Assembly (NCBI GenBank): GCA_023398375.1
Contig: JAEWSH010000061.1
Location: 205,703-269,702 of the forward strand
Direction of reading: 5' to 3'
Length of the DNA: 64,000 nucleotides
DNA from: Bacillota bacterium
Lineage (GTDB): Bacteria; Bacillota; Clostridia; Lachnospirales; Lachnospiraceae
In this document: one piece after another, positions 1-8,002 of the stretch
Numbering within the stretch: the stretch's first letter is position 1
Layout of the letters: the number at the start of each line of letters is the position of its first letter
Translations under genes and position numbers: made by a program
Notes under the pieces: model-generated
Database searches by the model: none
What the model was told of the DNA's origin: nothing
The model's input: the letters and a program-made list of their open reading frames with translations, nothing else

Positions 1-568
1 CACTTGATTTCGCACTAATAAAAAACCGCTGATTGGTAGCATCAAAACTCGCCGTAACTCCCGCATTTGTGAATTTTGCAGCAACCGCTTCTATCGTATC
101 CGTACCGGAAAGAGAGATCGTTGTGTCTTTTCCTCCCACCGACACTTTAATATTTGCTGTTTCTCCTGCGCCTACTGCTCCAATCTGAGCCATTGTAGTC
201 GATAATTTGTAGGAACTGCCTGAACTTAGCTTTGCCCCTGTCAAATAACCGGGCTTGGCAAGCTGCTTCACCGCAAGTGTCTGGCTTCCGTTGGTCGCGG
301 TGTCGCTCGCCACGATTTTTGCAATGTTGGAGTCCGTTATGCTCGTAGTTTTCTTTTTGTAAGTACCTTCAAATTTCATAGTAGACAATGTACCGTTAAA
401 AAAATTACCTACCTTTGTATTTAATGTATTCCATGCTGATTGGGTCCATTTCAGCTTTGTCTGTTTTTTTTCCAGTTCTGTTTTTTTTGCGCTTTCTGCC
501 TTCACCAGTTCTTTTACGATACTATCCGTATCCATTCCCGAATTAAGACCCGAGATTCTAATTGACAT
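1..568 (-). CDS. fliD: Flagellar hook-associated protein 2 (filament cap), N-terminal part
   Basis: FliD caps the growing filament and folds exported flagellin at the tip. The first 189 residues are visible; the gene continues past the left edge. It opens MSIRISGLNSGMDTDSIV, the typical FliD start, followed by a heptad-rich segment (about residues 20-45, KAESAKKTELEKKQTKLKW) that forms the D0 coiled coil. The Thr/Ser/Ala-rich stretch after it is the start of the variable outer region. The ATG is preceded by an AGGGGG ribosome binding site. It lies 11 bp after flaG and is the last visible gene of the flagellar operon. Confidence 0.93.
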   Translation of the reverse strand, partial: MSIRISGLNSGMDTDSIVKELVKAESAKKTELEKKQTKLKWTQSAWNTLNTKVGNFFNGTLSTMKFEGTYKKKTTSITDSNIAKIVASDTATNGSQTLAVKQLAKPGYLTGAKLSSGSSYKLSTTMAQIGAVGAGETANIKVSVGGKDTTISLSGTDTIEAVAAKFTNAGVTASFDATNQRFFISAKSS

Positions 569-579
569 AGTCGTACCCC

Positions 580-1011
580 CTATCGTTTTTCATCCACCAT
601 AAGTCCGGCCAGTTCCCATGCCTTCGCTATCATGTCCAGTGTCTTTTCCGGTGGAAATTCCTTAATAACATCTTTCGTATCCTTATCGACTATCTTAATT
701 GTAACCCGGTTGGTCTTCTCATGAATCCCAAAAATAGCCTCGGAATTTAACATTTTCTTATTTAACTCTTCTACTGCTTTCTTGATCTTTTCGTTTGCGC
801 TCTGTTGATTCTGCTGCCCCTGTTTTTCGTTCTCTTTCTCTCTGTCCGCATCTGCTGCCTTATCTATGGCGCTTGCAGCATCTTTTGCACTATTTAGTAC
901 TGCTTCTGTGATAACTTCCTTGTTATCAGCGTCTGTCTTCTGTACGGTGTCAATTTTTTGTACTGCCTGTACCTGATATGCTGTGGCAGTGTTTAATGGT
1001 TCAATTGCCAT
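580..1011 (-). CDS. flaG: FlaG family flagellar protein
   Basis: FlaG proteins sit next to fliD and influence filament length; the molecular role is not well settled. The product is 143 residues from the chosen start MAIEPLN. That ATG has an excellent GGAGGTGATT site, while an ATG eleven codons upstream has none, so the shorter form is preferred. The first half is Lys/Glu/Gln/Ala-rich and low in complexity. The C-terminal half (KTNRVTIKIVDKDTKDVIKEFPPEK) carries the conserved FlaG core with the I-P-P-E-K motif. A sigma-28-like promoter lies upstream, so flaG-fliD may also be transcribed apart from the upstream genes. Confidence 0.9.
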   Translation of the reverse strand: MAIEPLNTATAYQVQAVQKIDTVQKTDADNKEVITEAVLNSAKDAASAIDKAADADREKENEKQGQQNQQSANEKIKKAVEELNKKMLNSEAIFGIHEKTNRVTIKIVDKDTKDVIKEFPPEKTLDMIAKAWELAGLMVDEKR

Positions 1012-1087
1012 CCCAATCACCTCCGTGTGATGTCCAAGATTCATTCGTTATTAATCTCCCTATAGCAGTATCTGCTATCTAGCATTT

Positions 1088-1115
1088 ATATCGGTAAATA
1101 AACAAAAAATGTTTA
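1088..1115 (-). promoter_or_regulatory. Sigma-28-like promoter upstream of flaG-fliD
   Basis: On the minus strand TAAA (1115-1112) is followed after 16 nt by ACCGATAT (1095-1088), close to the Firmicutes sigma-D/sigma-28 pattern TAAA-N15-GCCGATAA. The spacer is one base longer than ideal. The -35 element lies inside the second arm of the hairpin that follows csrA. Confidence 0.55.
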
Positions 1116-1134
1116 TAGTAACTATAAACATTTT
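1106..1134 (-). terminator. Hairpin just downstream of csrA
   Basis: A perfect 13-bp inverted repeat with a 3-nt loop (AAAATGTTTATAG and its complement) begins 8 nt after the csrA stop; on the minus strand the second arm runs into TTTTTT. It is AU-rich, so it is a weak intrinsic terminator or an mRNA processing and stability element. It would separate flgM-csrA transcripts from flaG-fliD. Confidence 0.6.
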
Positions 1135-1142
1135 GTCTTTCA

Positions 1143-1358
1143 TTATATCAATTTCTTCAATTCCTCAATTCCTTGCGCATCCATCGCCTCTTTATTGGCT
1201 TCCTGAATCTGAATATATACTTCTTTTCGATAAATCGGTACTTCTTTCGGTGCCGTGATACCAAGTTTTACCTGTTCTCCTTTAATTTCCAGAACAGTTA
1301 TTTCAATATTATTATTGATGATAAGGGCATCATTTTTCTTCCTGGATAATGCTAGCAT
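1143..1358 (-). CDS. csrA: Carbon storage / translational regulator CsrA
   Basis: CsrA is a small dimeric RNA-binding protein that blocks translation of flagellin (hag) mRNA in Firmicutes. The product is 71 residues and starts MLALSRKKNDALII, the standard beta-1 strand; GITAPKEVPIYRKEVY is the conserved core that binds RNA. The ATG follows an AAGGAGGG site one base past the fliW stop, so the two are translationally linked. Longer upstream reading in this frame lies inside fliW and was not used. The adjacent FliW is the antagonist that sequesters CsrA. Confidence 0.97.
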   Translation of the reverse strand: MLALSRKKNDALIINNNIEITVLEIKGEQVKLGITAPKEVPIYRKEVYIQIQEANKEAMDAQGIEELKKLI

Positions 1359-1359
1359 A

Positions 1360-1833
1360 TCATTTGCCCTCCTTTTCTGCTGCTTCTTTCGCTGCAAGCA
1401 GCATTTCATAAATCGGATATTTCACCTGATATGTTTCGCCTTCCACAATAATCTGACATGCCTTTTTTTCTTTCGCATTAATGATGACAGGCGCTTTGAG
1501 ATTGACAGACATTTTTGTAATATCCTTAGGAACTGTTACTGTTACGAGCACAAGCATTTCATCCGGCTGCAATTCCCCAAGTGATAGAAATAGTTCATCG
1601 TTTACCTGCGGATCATAATTATCAAAAATCACCAATGGATCTACTACCGGTAATGCAAACTCCGGCTTCTGCATAGATTGCAGCCAGCGAATACCTGCAT
1701 TTTCTCCGTCTTCTCCATCGTGAATCAATGCAAACTCTGTCAGATCCGGATATCCGATGATTCCATTTATAAATCGGATAATTTTATCCTCATCAATTGT
1801 TACTTCTCCAAATATTCTTGTATCCACTACCAT
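1360..1833 (-). CDS. fliW: Flagellar assembly factor FliW
   Basis: FliW binds either flagellin or CsrA. When flagellin is exported, free FliW captures CsrA and relieves repression of hag translation. The protein is 157 residues, the usual length, with the N-terminal VDTRIFGEVTIDEDKIIRF and the family segment FALIHDGED. It lies directly upstream of csrA, with 1 nt between stop and start. The start ATG follows a GGAG site. Between fliW and flgL is a 43-nt gap holding only a short GGCC-type hairpin. Confidence 0.95.
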   Translation of the reverse strand: MVVDTRIFGEVTIDEDKIIRFINGIIGYPDLTEFALIHDGEDGENAGIRWLQSMQKPEFALPVVDPLVIFDNYDPQVNDELFLSLGELQPDEMLVLVTVTVPKDITKMSVNLKAPVIINAKEKKACQIIVEGETYQVKYPIYEMLLAAKEAAEKEGK

Positions 1834-1876
1834 ACTATATGCTCCTATCCACGGCCTCCGGCCGCTATCGCTATTC

Positions 1877-3448
1877 TTATATGTAGTTCATCAAAGAGTT
1901 CTGTACGATCTTACTTGTTGCCAACAGTGCTGCATCATACGCTGTCTGGGCACTTTTTAACTGAATTGACAATTCCGCTATATCAGCACCTTCATTTTCA
2001 GTTACCAGCCCCTTAAAGTTTGTTTGCTGTGCGGTTAATCTGGTCTTGATCAGATCAAGTCTGGAACTTCTGTTACCTGCATTGGTCGTCGCAAGATTCG
2101 TCTGATTGACAAATCCATCCGTTTTTGTTTCTGCACTTGCATATAGTTTCTGCTCTTTAGCCACTAAATAAGTCTTTGCTTTATTGGCTGCTTCCAACCG
2201 AGCTGTAACTGCATTCTGATCATAGTTCGTATCGCCCTTCATTGCCTCCAGCGTACTGATCGTTTTTTCTATGTTGACCACATCCTGTGAAGCCTGCATC
2301 AATTCGTCGACTGTTCTGCCTATATCATGCGTAAAAACTTCAGAGGCCAATGTATTTACCTGAATGGTCTGGTTGTATCCCACATCATAAGACATATATT
2401 GTTCTTCGCCGCTGTAGCTGACTGTTTTTCCACCACCAAGATTTTCGGTGCATTTGAAGTAATGCTCCGGTCTCAGATCACCCTTCTCCCATGTTGTCTT
2501 TCCATATTCTGCTGACAATGCAGTAGAGCTGTCGCTCTGAACCAGCTTATTCATATTATTACTCATCAGGATCTCTCCCGTTTCCGGTATATAAATAGCG
2601 GTTGCTACTGTTGCTCCTTCACCTGTGTTCGCGCTCGTCATCTGTTCATAAGGATCAGGGTCACTGCTTAATGAAACTGTCTTAAAAGTCAAGGCCACTG
2701 TGCCTGCATCCGTAACGACATTTTTTGTGGAACCATCAGCCTGGATACTGACGGTATTCGCGCCATTGTTCAAACTGTTACTGAGTGTAAGTGTCGGTAT
2801 CACTGTACTATCAAGTGTATCGTATGCAAGCCGGATTCTGGCTATGGAACTGGAAGATACATTCTGTTCTGTAGTCTGTCCTGGATCATTGTAATTTGTT
2901 TTGGTAATATCTGTAAGCTTTCCTGTATTTACATACGTTATGTTGTCAATGGAGCTCCCTTTAAAATTTTCTGTAATTACATAGGGATCACTTTGATTTG
3001 CTTCCTTGAAACGCAGTGATTCGTTTGTTCTATAGCCTGTGAAGAGCGTTCTTCCTCCGAATTCCGCATCGCCTGTTTCATATATCTCATCCCGAAGCCC
3101 TTTCAGTTGTTCCAAAATAGCTGCTCTGTTCTCAGAAGTTAAAGAACCGTCATTCCCTTTATGACATTGTTTCCGAACATCCTCTAAAACACCACTCACA
3201 GTTTTTAAAGCTGCTACTGTAGAATCAATCCAGCCCACTGCATCCGCTGCATTCTTACCCAGATACTGTGTGACTTCACTAAGATTTGTACGCAGCCGTA
3301 ATGCCCTGATCGCAATCACAGGATCGTCCGATGGTCTGGTTATTTTTTTTTCTGTTTCAATCTGTGTTGCCAGATTATCTTGCAGAATCTTATTATTATT
3401 CAGGTTCGTAAGTGAGTTGTTCTGCATGATTTTAGTTGTTATTCTCAT
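1877..3448 (-). CDS. flgL: Flagellar hook-associated protein 3 (hook-filament junction)
   Basis: FlgL forms the second junction ring between hook and filament. The 523-residue product is clearly longer than enterobacterial FlgL (about 317), the extra length being a Thr/Ser/Asp-rich central block (about residues 150-350) expected to be surface exposed. The N-terminus MRITTKIMQNNSLTNLNNN and the segment TRPSDDPVIAIRALRLR are flagellin-family D0/D1 hallmarks; the C-terminal helix ends in SLMNYI. The start follows a GGGGGT site. It sits 72 bp after the second flgK. Confidence 0.93.
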   Translation of the reverse strand: MRITTKIMQNNSLTNLNNNKILQDNLATQIETEKKITRPSDDPVIAIRALRLRTNLSEVTQYLGKNAADAVGWIDSTVAALKTVSGVLEDVRKQCHKGNDGSLTSENRAAILEQLKGLRDEIYETGDAEFGGRTLFTGYRTNESLRFKEANQSDPYVITENFKGSSIDNITYVNTGKLTDITKTNYNDPGQTTEQNVSSSSIARIRLAYDTLDSTVIPTLTLSNSLNNGANTVSIQADGSTKNVVTDAGTVALTFKTVSLSSDPDPYEQMTSANTGEGATVATAIYIPETGEILMSNNMNKLVQSDSSTALSAEYGKTTWEKGDLRPEHYFKCTENLGGGKTVSYSGEEQYMSYDVGYNQTIQVNTLASEVFTHDIGRTVDELMQASQDVVNIEKTISTLEAMKGDTNYDQNAVTARLEAANKAKTYLVAKEQKLYASAETKTDGFVNQTNLATTNAGNRSSRLDLIKTRLTAQQTNFKGLVTENEGADIAELSIQLKSAQTAYDAALLATSKIVQNSLMNYI

Positions 3449-3520
3449 TATATTACCCCCTTTTATACTTCACCGTTTGTCAAAAGAATTTATTTGTTAT
3501 TCCATTCATTATTTGCTCTT

Positions 3521-5389
3521 TTATACTCCAGTTGACAATATTAATTGGTCGTAGCACTCAGTCATCACAGAAATCATTTTTGATGCCAGCGTATATGCAT
3601 TCTGATATTTGACAAGACTAAGCGCTTCTTCGTCTTCATCCACACCCGATACCCCTAATCTTTGATTTTGAATCGTATTAGATACATTCGTATAATTGAG
3701 ATAACCCGTATTTGCCTTACCAGCACTTAATGAAATATCTGACAGGATACTCTCCAAAAATTCGGACGAAGAGCCTCCCCGGAAACTCATTTTACTTTTA
3801 TTTGTTTTCAGTTCGATCAGATCATCGATTACATCATATTTATCCTGGCCATCTGTTGCAACGGTATGTGTCGCTAATTTGCCCGGATCAGATATCATTG
3901 CACTGGATATCGTAAAATTTAAGGCTGTGAGTTTATAATAACTGTCATCGGAAGATGATACATGCCCGCTACTATATGGGGTGGTGAAACCATATTGTCC
4001 GTTGACAGATGTTCCTGTAAAAAGATTTGTCGCGGGGTCTCCATGTGCGTCCACAGATCCCGTCTGCGTTAAGATACTATTGAATGCCGAAGCAAAACTT
4101 CGAATCCACTCATTCATCTGCTCCATATAATGCGGTACACCTTTGTAATCAATGCTATCCCCAACTTCTGCTTCACTATTTACAGCTGACGCTTTGACAA
4201 ACTGCGTATTGTCCGTACTCAGTACAAATGTATAACTCGGCGGAGAGGTCGTAGAATCATATGTCCAGCTATCGTAAGAATATTCTGTATTTCCTAATTT
4301 TATAGTACCGCCAGAATCCGGCAGTGTACACTTATTTAAATCCTGCAAGTAATCTGCTGTAACATCAACCGTAACTGTCTGATGCGTATCTCCGCCCACT
4401 ACTGTGCTTCCTATTGCACTTACCTTGCCTTGAAAGTTGGCATTGTTATTACCGTCTCTGATATCGATCAGTCCTCGCAAAGCCCCCCCGAGATTGGGAT
4501 TATACATGCCAAAATCCGCACCTGTTTTTTTCCAGACAATATCATACAAGCCGTCAATATCTGTCTGATTAATTTTTTCATTGTCCTTCCTTGACACACA
4601 TTCAAGTTCATTATAATCATACATATCCACAAGTGTCTGTCCGGAACCTATGGTTACAAGATATCTGCTGGCGCCCGTGACTCTGTCCGGGTCACGGGAA
4701 TCAGTAATCGGAGCTTCCGTTACCTTTACATCTGCAATTTTAGAAAGTTTATCGACCAATACTGTCCTCTGGTCTCTCAGCTCGTTTGCTATAACACCAG
4801 TAAGTTCAATGGTATTAATCTGCTTATTCAGAGTAGCTATCTGTGATGCTATCGAATTAATAGATGTTACCAATGTCTTTATCTCAGAGTTCGCATCAGC
4901 TTGTACCTTCTGCAGGTTTCCGGAGGCTGTTTTAAAATAATCTGCCAAACTCTTAGCTGCACTGATAAAATCCGCTTTTGTATTTCCACTTCCGGCATTA
5001 TTTTTAACATTCTGTAATTTATCATACATTTTGTTGAAAATAGTGGTAAATCCAGGTAGTTTATCTTTTTCATCCATAAAGTAATTTTCTATCTCTTCCA
5101 TATAATACTGTTTTTTATCATATTCACCGAGTACTGTGGAATTATTCCAATACTTTACATCATAGAATTCATTCCGCTGCCTTTCGATCGCCAGGGTATC
5201 AACACCCGCACCGGCACATCCGTAAGTCGTAAAGGTCCTAAGTGCTTCTGCTGCCTGCTGCGTTACTATTTGCCGGCTGTAACCTATCGTTTCTTTATTT
5301 GCTATATTATTTCCCGTTGTATTCAACGCCGCGCTTGCAGCCGTCAAACCGCTATATCCGATATTGAGTCCAAAAAATGTTGATGGCAT
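3521..5389 (-). CDS. flgK: Flagellar hook-associated protein 1, second paralogue
   Basis: FlgK forms the first junction ring on the hook. This 622-residue copy has the N-terminal signature GLNIGYSGLTAASAALNTTG followed by NNIANKETIGYSRQ and the C-terminal FlgK/FlgE signature around EEALSLVKYQNAYTLASKM. The middle (about residues 240-480) is long and Gly/Thr/Asp/Ser-rich. It is the second of two tandem flgK genes, 21 bp after the first, with a strong GGAGGTGATG site. Both termini are intact, so it is not a decayed copy. Its divergence from the first copy suggests a specialised junction protein. Confidence 0.92.
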   Translation of the reverse strand: MPSTFFGLNIGYSGLTAASAALNTTGNNIANKETIGYSRQIVTQQAAEALRTFTTYGCAGAGVDTLAIERQRNEFYDVKYWNNSTVLGEYDKKQYYMEEIENYFMDEKDKLPGFTTIFNKMYDKLQNVKNNAGSGNTKADFISAAKSLADYFKTASGNLQKVQADANSEIKTLVTSINSIASQIATLNKQINTIELTGVIANELRDQRTVLVDKLSKIADVKVTEAPITDSRDPDRVTGASRYLVTIGSGQTLVDMYDYNELECVSRKDNEKINQTDIDGLYDIVWKKTGADFGMYNPNLGGALRGLIDIRDGNNNANFQGKVSAIGSTVVGGDTHQTVTVDVTADYLQDLNKCTLPDSGGTIKLGNTEYSYDSWTYDSTTSPPSYTFVLSTDNTQFVKASAVNSEAEVGDSIDYKGVPHYMEQMNEWIRSFASAFNSILTQTGSVDAHGDPATNLFTGTSVNGQYGFTTPYSSGHVSSSDDSYYKLTALNFTISSAMISDPGKLATHTVATDGQDKYDVIDDLIELKTNKSKMSFRGGSSSEFLESILSDISLSAGKANTGYLNYTNVSNTIQNQRLGVSGVDEDEEALSLVKYQNAYTLASKMISVMTECYDQLILSTGV

Positions 5390-5410
5390 TTACATCACCT
5401 CCTGCTTTTA

Positions 5411-7021
5411 TCATCTGCCTAGTGTACTGATCACATGTTCCAACATCTCATCAATTACATTGACATATCTGCTTGCCGCATTATAAGCATTTTGAAATTT
5501 TATCATGTTGGTTAGTTCTTCATCCTGTGATACACCCATGATCTGTTGCCTTGCTGCTTCTATGGATTCGATCGTTTCCTGCTGTGTGCTCACAAAAGAT
5601 CTGTACACAAGACCGGAGTTCCCCACCTGGGATATCAGATCCGAATAATAATCTATAAATGTGTTCTTTTTGGTTACATTCGGGTTCAGTGTATAGCTCT
5701 CATCCGTAAATAGTGCTTTCAATGCATCTGCTGTTTCCTTATCTTCACTCTTATCAGCAAGTACAAATCCTAATTTACTAGGCTGTTCCTGTAGTTCTTT
5801 ATTTATCTGTAGATTTGCTGTTGTAAATGAAGTTCCTGCAATCGTTTGAAATAACTGATATGCGGGTTGTCCGACTCCGGGACGCATATAGGTTGAATCT
5901 CCATCTAATGCAGTTGCTCTGGCAGCGGCATCCGCCAGCACCTGATTCATAGAAGTCGTGATCTTATGAATCAACTGATCGAATTCTGCCTGTACATTCA
6001 TTATAACTGACTGTGAAATATTCGTATCATAGTAATCCTTATCGGCAAGGTCTTCATATGTTGCCGCATGATCCCCACGTGCCCATAATGTAGCTTTCAG
6101 ACTTCCGATATTTGTGTCTGCTTCCGTGGAGATCGTCCTGCTGAGATCAAATACCTCCGCATTTTCAATCTTATAAATTTTATTGCCATCAGCATCTAAT
6201 GTATAGGTCGCGTTCTGTGGCCAGAATGGTGTATAGAATCCTGTCTTTTCATCCATATCAAGTCCCATTTCGTACACGTTATCCAATGTTACAAATGGTA
6301 CCCCTTCTATACTGACCGTGACAACAGTATTGGCATTTTCATCATATGATATATTTGCAAGCCCGCTCAATTCATCCAGAATCTGGTTTCTGGCATCTCT
6401 TAAGTCATTTGCTCTTTCAACACCGCCCGATTCAATGTTGCTGATTCGTTGGTTCAATTCATTAATCTGTTTGCCATATTTATTGATCTTTTCTACCTGA
6501 CTCTTGACCTGCAGATTGAGATTGCTCTGGTAAGATTCCAATCCCTTGTATACAGCCTGTGCATTATCCAGAAATTGTGCAGAACGCGTTACCAGCAATC
6601 CTTGTTTTACCGTATCTTTCGGCGATTTTGCAAGTTCCTGCACCGCTTCCCATAGGTTTTTCAAAGAATCACTGAAAGTGACTCCTTCCAGTTCCCCAAA
6701 AAGATTCTCCACTTCACCCAGCGTTTCAGCAGACTTCTCATAGAATGCACTTCGCCCTGATTCTTTTCTATATGATTGATCAAGAAAATAGCTTCTTACC
6801 TGTCTTACTGCGGAATATGTTACGCCCAGACCGAGCTGTTGATTAGAAATAGAAGACCTATTGACCGATATGGTATTATAGATTCGATCGCTCAAAGATA
6901 CCTGTTGTCTGACATAGCCAACTGTGTCAATATTAGATATATTATGAGCTGTCGTATTCAATGCATTTTGACTTGTTTGTAAACCGGATACTCCGATATA
7001 TAAGCTTCCCATTAATGGCAT
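5411..7021 (-). CDS. flgK: Flagellar hook-associated protein 1, first paralogue
   Basis: This 536-residue product carries the FlgK N-terminus (MGSLYIGVSGLQTSQNALN, then ISNIDTVGYVRQQV) and the C-terminal helix (DEELTNMIKFQNAYNAASRY). Those ends pack as the rod-like D0/D1 core of the hook-filament junction. The central region is shorter than in the neighbouring paralogue. It follows flgN, the FlgK/FlgL export chaperone, by 21 bp, as in other Firmicutes. The start has a GAGGTGAT site. Its position beside flgN makes it the likelier canonical FlgK. Confidence 0.93.
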   Translation of the reverse strand: MPLMGSLYIGVSGLQTSQNALNTTAHNISNIDTVGYVRQQVSLSDRIYNTISVNRSSISNQQLGLGVTYSAVRQVRSYFLDQSYRKESGRSAFYEKSAETLGEVENLFGELEGVTFSDSLKNLWEAVQELAKSPKDTVKQGLLVTRSAQFLDNAQAVYKGLESYQSNLNLQVKSQVEKINKYGKQINELNQRISNIESGGVERANDLRDARNQILDELSGLANISYDENANTVVTVSIEGVPFVTLDNVYEMGLDMDEKTGFYTPFWPQNATYTLDADGNKIYKIENAEVFDLSRTISTEADTNIGSLKATLWARGDHAATYEDLADKDYYDTNISQSVIMNVQAEFDQLIHKITTSMNQVLADAAARATALDGDSTYMRPGVGQPAYQLFQTIAGTSFTTANLQINKELQEQPSKLGFVLADKSEDKETADALKALFTDESYTLNPNVTKKNTFIDYYSDLISQVGNSGLVYRSFVSTQQETIESIEAARQQIMGVSQDEELTNMIKFQNAYNAASRYVNVIDEMLEHVISTLGR

Positions 7022-7042
7022 GATATCACCTCAAAGTGTAGA

Positions 7043-7558
7043 CTATTGTTTGGCATCGAAACTCGTGTCGCTGCCCATTACAGTTCCGGCAACAAATGCT
7101 CCCTTATTGTAATTGGCTGTTTCTGGTGCCGTCTTCATTGCTCGAACCATGGTCAGGTCAAATTCCACCATATCTTTGGAAATCTGAATCAATTCGCGGT
7201 TATGATTATTGACTCTTACCATATTTTTCATGGTAATCTGTAATTTATCATGTACTTCCGCCAATTTTTTTTGTTCCTGTGGCCGCTTTTCAAGCATCTG
7301 AATTAAATTAACTAGTTTCAAAGTCTTAACATCCTTGTTAATTACGTTGGCAATATCCTTCATCAGAGATGCTCTTCTCTGTTCCAATGGATTGATTCTG
7401 CTTACAACGATTTGTTCTTCATCCGTGATTTTTTCTAACTCTTTTAATTTCCCCGATACAATAATGGGAGTCTTTCTGGTGGATAACTCTAGCAGGATCT
7501 CATATTCTGAATTCTCCTTATCCAAAATATTGATCAAGTCCTCCATCAAACTTGCCAC
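7043..7558 (-). CDS. flgN: Flagellar export chaperone FlgN
   Basis: FlgN is a cytoplasmic chaperone that keeps FlgK and FlgL export-competent and delivers them to the flagellar type III apparatus. The roughly 171-residue product is almost entirely helical, with heptad stretches (EDLINILDKENSEYEILLEL; KLAEVHDKLQITMKNMVRV) typical of the FlgN four-helix fold, and a flexible Gly/Ala/Ser tail. The start is uncertain: a GTG at 7558 sits about 8 nt after GAGAGG and is preferred over the GTG at 7567, which overlaps that site; an ATG lies at 7546. It precedes flgK directly. Confidence 0.85.
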   Translation of the reverse strand: MASLMEDLINILDKENSEYEILLELSTRKTPIIVSGKLKELEKITDEEQIVVSRINPLEQRRASLMKDIANVINKDVKTLKLVNLIQMLEKRPQEQKKLAEVHDKLQITMKNMVRVNNHNRELIQISKDMVEFDLTMVRAMKTAPETANYNKGAFVAGTVMGSDTSFDAKQ

Positions 7559-7615
7559 TAGAATCACCTCTCATCCTTACTTATTAAATCCTGGCATCTA
7601 AATATTTCTCTATAT

Positions 7616-7897
7616 CTAGAAACTAAAATTTTGATTGTACTTCGCTATCAATTTATCTGCAAAACTATCTTCATTCACTTCATAGGTACCGTTTTGGATA
7701 CTTGATTTGATAGGAGCCGTAACTTCCTCGCGTACATCAGGGCTGTTCGCAACTGCCTGTTTTGCGATCTGAATATCTTTTCCAATATTAGATATCTGTA
7801 GTTGATCAGAAAAACCGGTCTTTGCCGTAGGATTCGTCTTTCCTGTATTTTTTGCAGTGTATAATTGCTGCACCTGTGCATAAGATTCTATACGCAT
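7616..7897 (-). CDS. flgM: Anti-sigma-28 factor FlgM
   Basis: FlgM binds and inhibits sigma-28 until the hook is complete and FlgM is exported. The 93-residue product has a disordered N-terminal half and the conserved C-terminal inhibitor part (about residues 45-90: DIQIAKQAVANSPDVREE ... YEVNEDSFADKLIAKY). The start MRIESYAQVQQLY follows AAGGAGGAG at ideal spacing; an ATG six codons upstream overlaps that site and was rejected. It is the first gene of the operon, directly behind a sigma-28 promoter, giving the usual feedback loop. Confidence 0.93.
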   Translation of the reverse strand: MRIESYAQVQQLYTAKNTGKTNPTAKTGFSDQLQISNIGKDIQIAKQAVANSPDVREEVTAPIKSSIQNGTYEVNEDSFADKLIAKYNQNFSF

Positions 7898-7949
7898 ATG
7901 AACTCCTCCTTCCATGGATTTTGAGACCTCTTGCTCATTCCTATAATAT

Positions 7950-7976
7950 TTATCGACCAGTTTAAAAAAGACTTTA
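7950..7976 (-). promoter_or_regulatory. Sigma-28 promoter of the flgM-fliD operon
   Basis: On the minus strand TAAA (7976-7973), exactly 15 nt, then GTCGATAA (7957-7950). This matches TAAA-N15-GCCGATAA at all but one position. It lies about 50 nt upstream of the flgM start, with no other gene between, and probably drives all nine flagellar genes. Confidence 0.85.
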
Positions 7977-8002
7977 GCTTTTTCTATAACTATTTTTCTT
8001 TT

